Source: Streptomyces sp. NBC_01260 (lineage in GTDB: Bacteria > Actinomycetota > Actinomycetes > Streptomycetales > Streptomycetaceae). From it: a DNA stretch of 64,000 bases. The notes beneath the pieces are model-generated. The model had not been told where the DNA came from and did not search any database. It saw only the letters and a list, made by a program, of their open reading frames with translations. Position numbers and translations under genes: made by a program. Numbering within the stretch: the first letter of the stretch is position 1; each line of letters starts with the position of its first letter. Below are positions 61,751 through 64,000 of this stretch, piece by piece. Where the stretch lies: assembly GCF_036226405.1 (NCBI RefSeq), contig NZ_CP108464.1, positions 6,200,001-6,264,000 on the forward strand. The letters are read 5' to 3'.

Positions 61751-63433
61751 ATGACCCAGCACCTCGCTGCCCCCTCCACCGGCACGTCCACCGACGCCCC
61801 GGGCCACCGCACCGGCTGGTGGCAGGACGCGGTGATCTACCAGGTCTATCCGCGCAGCTTCGCCGACGGCAACGGCGACGGCATGGGCGATCTCGCAGGC
61901 GTACGCGGCAGGCTCCCGTACCTCAGGGACCTCGGCGTCGACGCGGTGTGGCTCAGCCCCTTCTACGCCTCCCCGCAGGCCGACGCCGGGTATGACGTCG
62001 CCGACTACCGGGCCATCGACCCGATGTTCGGCACCCTGCTGGACGCCGACGCCCTGATCCGCGACGCCCACGACCTGGGCCTGCGGATCATCGTCGACCT
62101 GGTGCCCAACCACTCCTCCGACCAGCACGAGTGGTTCAAGCGCGCGCTCGCCGAGGGCCCCCGCTCCGCCCTGCGCGACCGCTACCACTTCCGCCCCGGC
62201 AAGGGCGCCGACGGCGAACTCCCGCCCAACGACTGGGAGTCCATCTTCGGCGGACCGGCCTGGACCCGGACCACCGACCCGGACGGCACGCCCGGCGACT
62301 GGTACCTCCACCTCTTCGCGCCCGAGCAGCCCGACTTCAACTGGGAACACCCGGCCGTCGCCGACGAGTTCCGCTCGATCCTGCGCTTCTGGCTCGACAT
62401 GGGCGTCGACGGCTTCCGGGTCGACGTCGCGCACGGCCTCGTCAAGGCCGAGGGCCTGCCCGACCTGGGCTCGCACGACCAGCTGAAGCTGCTCGGAACC
62501 AGTGACGGCGTACTGCCGTTCTTCGACCAGGACGGTGTGCACGAGATCTACCGCAGCTGGCGCACCATCCTCGACGAGTACCCCGGCGACCGGATCGCGG
62601 TGGCCGAGGCCTGGACCCCGACCGTCGAGCGCACCGCCAACTACGTGCGCCCCGACGAGATGCACCAGGCCTTCAACTTCCAGTACCTGGCCACCGCCTG
62701 GGACGCGAAGGCGCTGCGCGAGGTCATCGACACCTCGCTGAACGCGATGCGCCCCGTCGGCGCCCCCACCACCTGGGTGCTCTCCAACCACGACGTCACC
62801 CGGCACGCCACCCGGTTCGCCAACCCGCCCGGCCTCGGCACCCAGATCCGTACCGCGGGCGACCGCGAGCTGGGCCTGCGGCGGGCCCGTGCGGCCACGC
62901 TGCTGATGCTGGCGCTGCCCGGCTCCGCCTACGTCTACCAGGGCGAGGAGCTCGGCCTGCCCGACGTCACCGACCTGCCCGACGAGGCCCGCCAGGACCC
63001 GTCGTTCTTCCGGGCCGAGGGCCAGGACGGCTTCCGCGACGGCTGCCGGGTGCCGATCCCGTGGACCCGCGAGGGCAGCTCGTACGGCTTCGGCGAGGGC
63101 GGCAGTTGGCTGCCGCAGCCCGTCGGCTGGGGCGAGCTCAGCGTCGAGGCCCAGACCGGTGCGGCCGGCTCCACCCTGGAGCTGTACCGGGCCGCGATCG
63201 CCGCCCGCCGGGTGCACCCCGGACTCGGCGCGGGCACCGCGGTGGAGTGGCTGGACGCCCCCGAGGGACTGCTGATCCTCGCCCGCCCCGGCTTCGTCTG
63301 CACCGTCAACACGACGGGCTCCGCCGTCCGCATCCCCGTACGCGGCACCGTCCTGCTGTCCAGCGCCCCGGTCACCACCGACGGCGCCGAGATCGAGCTC
63401 CCGGCCGACACCACGGTGTGGTGGACGGTGTGA
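61751..63433 (+). CDS. aglA: Alpha-glucosidase, GH13
   Basis: 560-residue cytoplasmic glycoside hydrolase that cleaves maltose and maltodextrins to glucose. GH13 regions are DLVPNHSSDQH, GFRVDVAHGL with the nucleophile Asp, VAEAW with the acid/base Glu, and LSNHDVTRH. The opening WWQDAVIYQVYPRSFADGNGDGMGDL is the oligo-1,6/alpha-glucosidase type. No signal peptide, so it uses imported sugar. AGGGACG precedes ATG 61751. It is last in the mal operon and overlaps the next LacI gene by 4 nt. Confidence 0.94.
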   Translation: MTQHLAAPSTGTSTDAPGHRTGWWQDAVIYQVYPRSFADGNGDGMGDLAGVRGRLPYLRDLGVDAVWLSPFYASPQADAGYDVADYRAIDPMFGTLLDADALIRDAHDLGLRIIVDLVPNHSSDQHEWFKRALAEGPRSALRDRYHFRPGKGADGELPPNDWESIFGGPAWTRTTDPDGTPGDWYLHLFAPEQPDFNWEHPAVADEFRSILRFWLDMGVDGFRVDVAHGLVKAEGLPDLGSHDQLKLLGTSDGVLPFFDQDGVHEIYRSWRTILDEYPGDRIAVAEAWTPTVERTANYVRPDEMHQAFNFQYLATAWDAKALREVIDTSLNAMRPVGAPTTWVLSNHDVTRHATRFANPPGLGTQIRTAGDRELGLRRARAATLLMLALPGSAYVYQGEELGLPDVTDLPDEARQDPSFFRAEGQDGFRDGCRVPIPWTREGSSYGFGEGGSWLPQPVGWGELSVEAQTGAAGSTLELYRAAIAARRVHPGLGAGTAVEWLDAPEGLLILARPGFVCTVNTTGSAVRIPVRGTVLLSSAPVTTDGAEIELPADTTVWWTV

Positions 63434-64000
63434 CCGTCCCCCCGCCCAGGACCGGCAGCTCGCTGAGGCTCTCCGACATCGCCGGACAGGCCTCGGTCAG
63501 CGAGGCGACCGTCAGCCGGGTGCTCAACGGCAAGCCGGGCGTCGCGGACACCACGCGTCAGCGGGTGCTCGCGGCGCTCGACATCCTGGGCTACGAGCGC
63601 CCGGTACGGCTGCGGCAGCGCAGCGCCGGACTGATCGGACTGGTGACGCCCGAACTCACCAACCCGATCTTCCCGGCGTTCGCGCAGTCCGTCGAACAGG
63701 TCCTGGCGGGCCACGGCTACACACCGGTGCTCTGCACCCAGCTGCCCGGCGGCGCCACCGAGGACGAACTCGTCGAGCAGCTCGTCGAACGCGGCGTCGG
63801 CGGCATCGTCTTCCTCTCCGGGCTGCACGCCGACACCTCGGCCGACCCGGCGCGCTACGCCGCGCTGACCGACCGCGGCGTGCCCTTCGTCCTGATCAAC
63901 GGCTACAACGAGCGGATCAGCGCCCCGTTCGTCTCGCCCGACGACACCGCCGCCGTGCGGATGGCCGTGGGGCACCTCGCCGAACTGGGCCACCGCCGGG
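63430..64000 (+). CDS. LacI family regulator, malR paralogue, 3'-truncated by the window
   Basis: 190 codons are visible from GTG 63430, which overlaps the aglA stop as GTGA. The helix-turn-helix reads LSDIAGQASVSEATVSRVLNG and the following GKPGVA is identical to MalR, including the recognition helix. The sensor part GIVFLSGLHADTSAD and LRQRSAGLIGLVTPELTNPIFPAF parallels MalR closely. It continues past 64000. It may control aglA or maltodextrin genes with overlapping operator specificity. Confidence 0.9.
   Translation, partial: MTVPPPRTGSSLRLSDIAGQASVSEATVSRVLNGKPGVADTTRQRVLAALDILGYERPVRLRQRSAGLIGLVTPELTNPIFPAFAQSVEQVLAGHGYTPVLCTQLPGGATEDELVEQLVERGVGGIVFLSGLHADTSADPARYAALTDRGVPFVLINGYNERISAPFVSPDDTAAVRMAVGHLAELGHRR

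Overview
The window is high-GC DNA with GC-rich third codon positions, GTG and TTG starts, Tat signal peptides, AfsR/SARP and LacI regulators and F420 enzymology. It looks like the core chromosome of a Streptomyces or close relative. Gene content and order (efeOBU, heme uptake, map, panB, nadE, glnA2, glnE, malR-malEFG-aglA) match my recollection of the S. coelicolor region around SCO2228-SCO2286. I saw no rRNA, tRNA, CRISPR array, integrase or transposase. The only possible mobile trace is a 96-bp imperfect inverted repeat at 23173-23268.

Region by region. 1-9.7 kb: an SDR fragment, a Tat-exported PhoD phosphatase, a Gfo/Idh/MocA oxidoreductase, a Bcr/CflA exporter, a secreted beta-propeller-like protein, an Rsm22/METTL17-type methyltransferase with a four-cysteine set, dimethylargininase, a TetR regulator with its palindrome, and a single-domain prim-pol protein. 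9.7-22.2 kb: one iron and heme acquisition island. It has efeO-efeB-efeU (ferrous iron), hmuT-hmuU-hmuV (heme ABC importer), two HtaA surface heme-binding proteins (one with an LAxTG sortase signal) and heme oxygenase. DtxR/DmdR-type iron boxes lie upstream of efeO, between hmuT and htaA, and inside the heme oxygenase promoter. 22.3-34 kb: map, an exporter, F420-NADP reductase, a site-2 protease, a 1107-residue AfsR-like regulator, a DrrAB-type ABC exporter and panB.

34-50.6 kb: three more MFS exporters, two with TetR regulators and clear palindromes, an endonuclease/phosphatase-fold membrane protein, nadE, and a copper-linked set (multicopper oxidase, DUF6153, CBS, DUF305 and DUF3105 proteins) with a CsoR-like operator. 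Then come glnA2 and an old-yellow-enzyme reductase. 50.6-52 kb: a PrmC-related methyltransferase preceded by a roughly 200-nt leader. That leader has three tandem GC hairpins, a perfect Shine-Dalgarno, a short leader ORF and two mutually exclusive hairpins, one of which overlaps the ribosome-binding site. This is the most interesting undescribed element here. 52-64 kb: a PNPOx-like protein, glnE, a PAP2 phosphatase, and the maltose regulon malR / malE-malF-malG-aglA followed by a second, malR-like LacI gene cut by the window end.

Many genes appear to be transcribed as leaderless mRNAs: a -10-like hexamer sits 6-7 nt before the start codon. Intergenic gaps between convergent genes commonly hold perfect or near-perfect GC hairpins acting as likely terminators.
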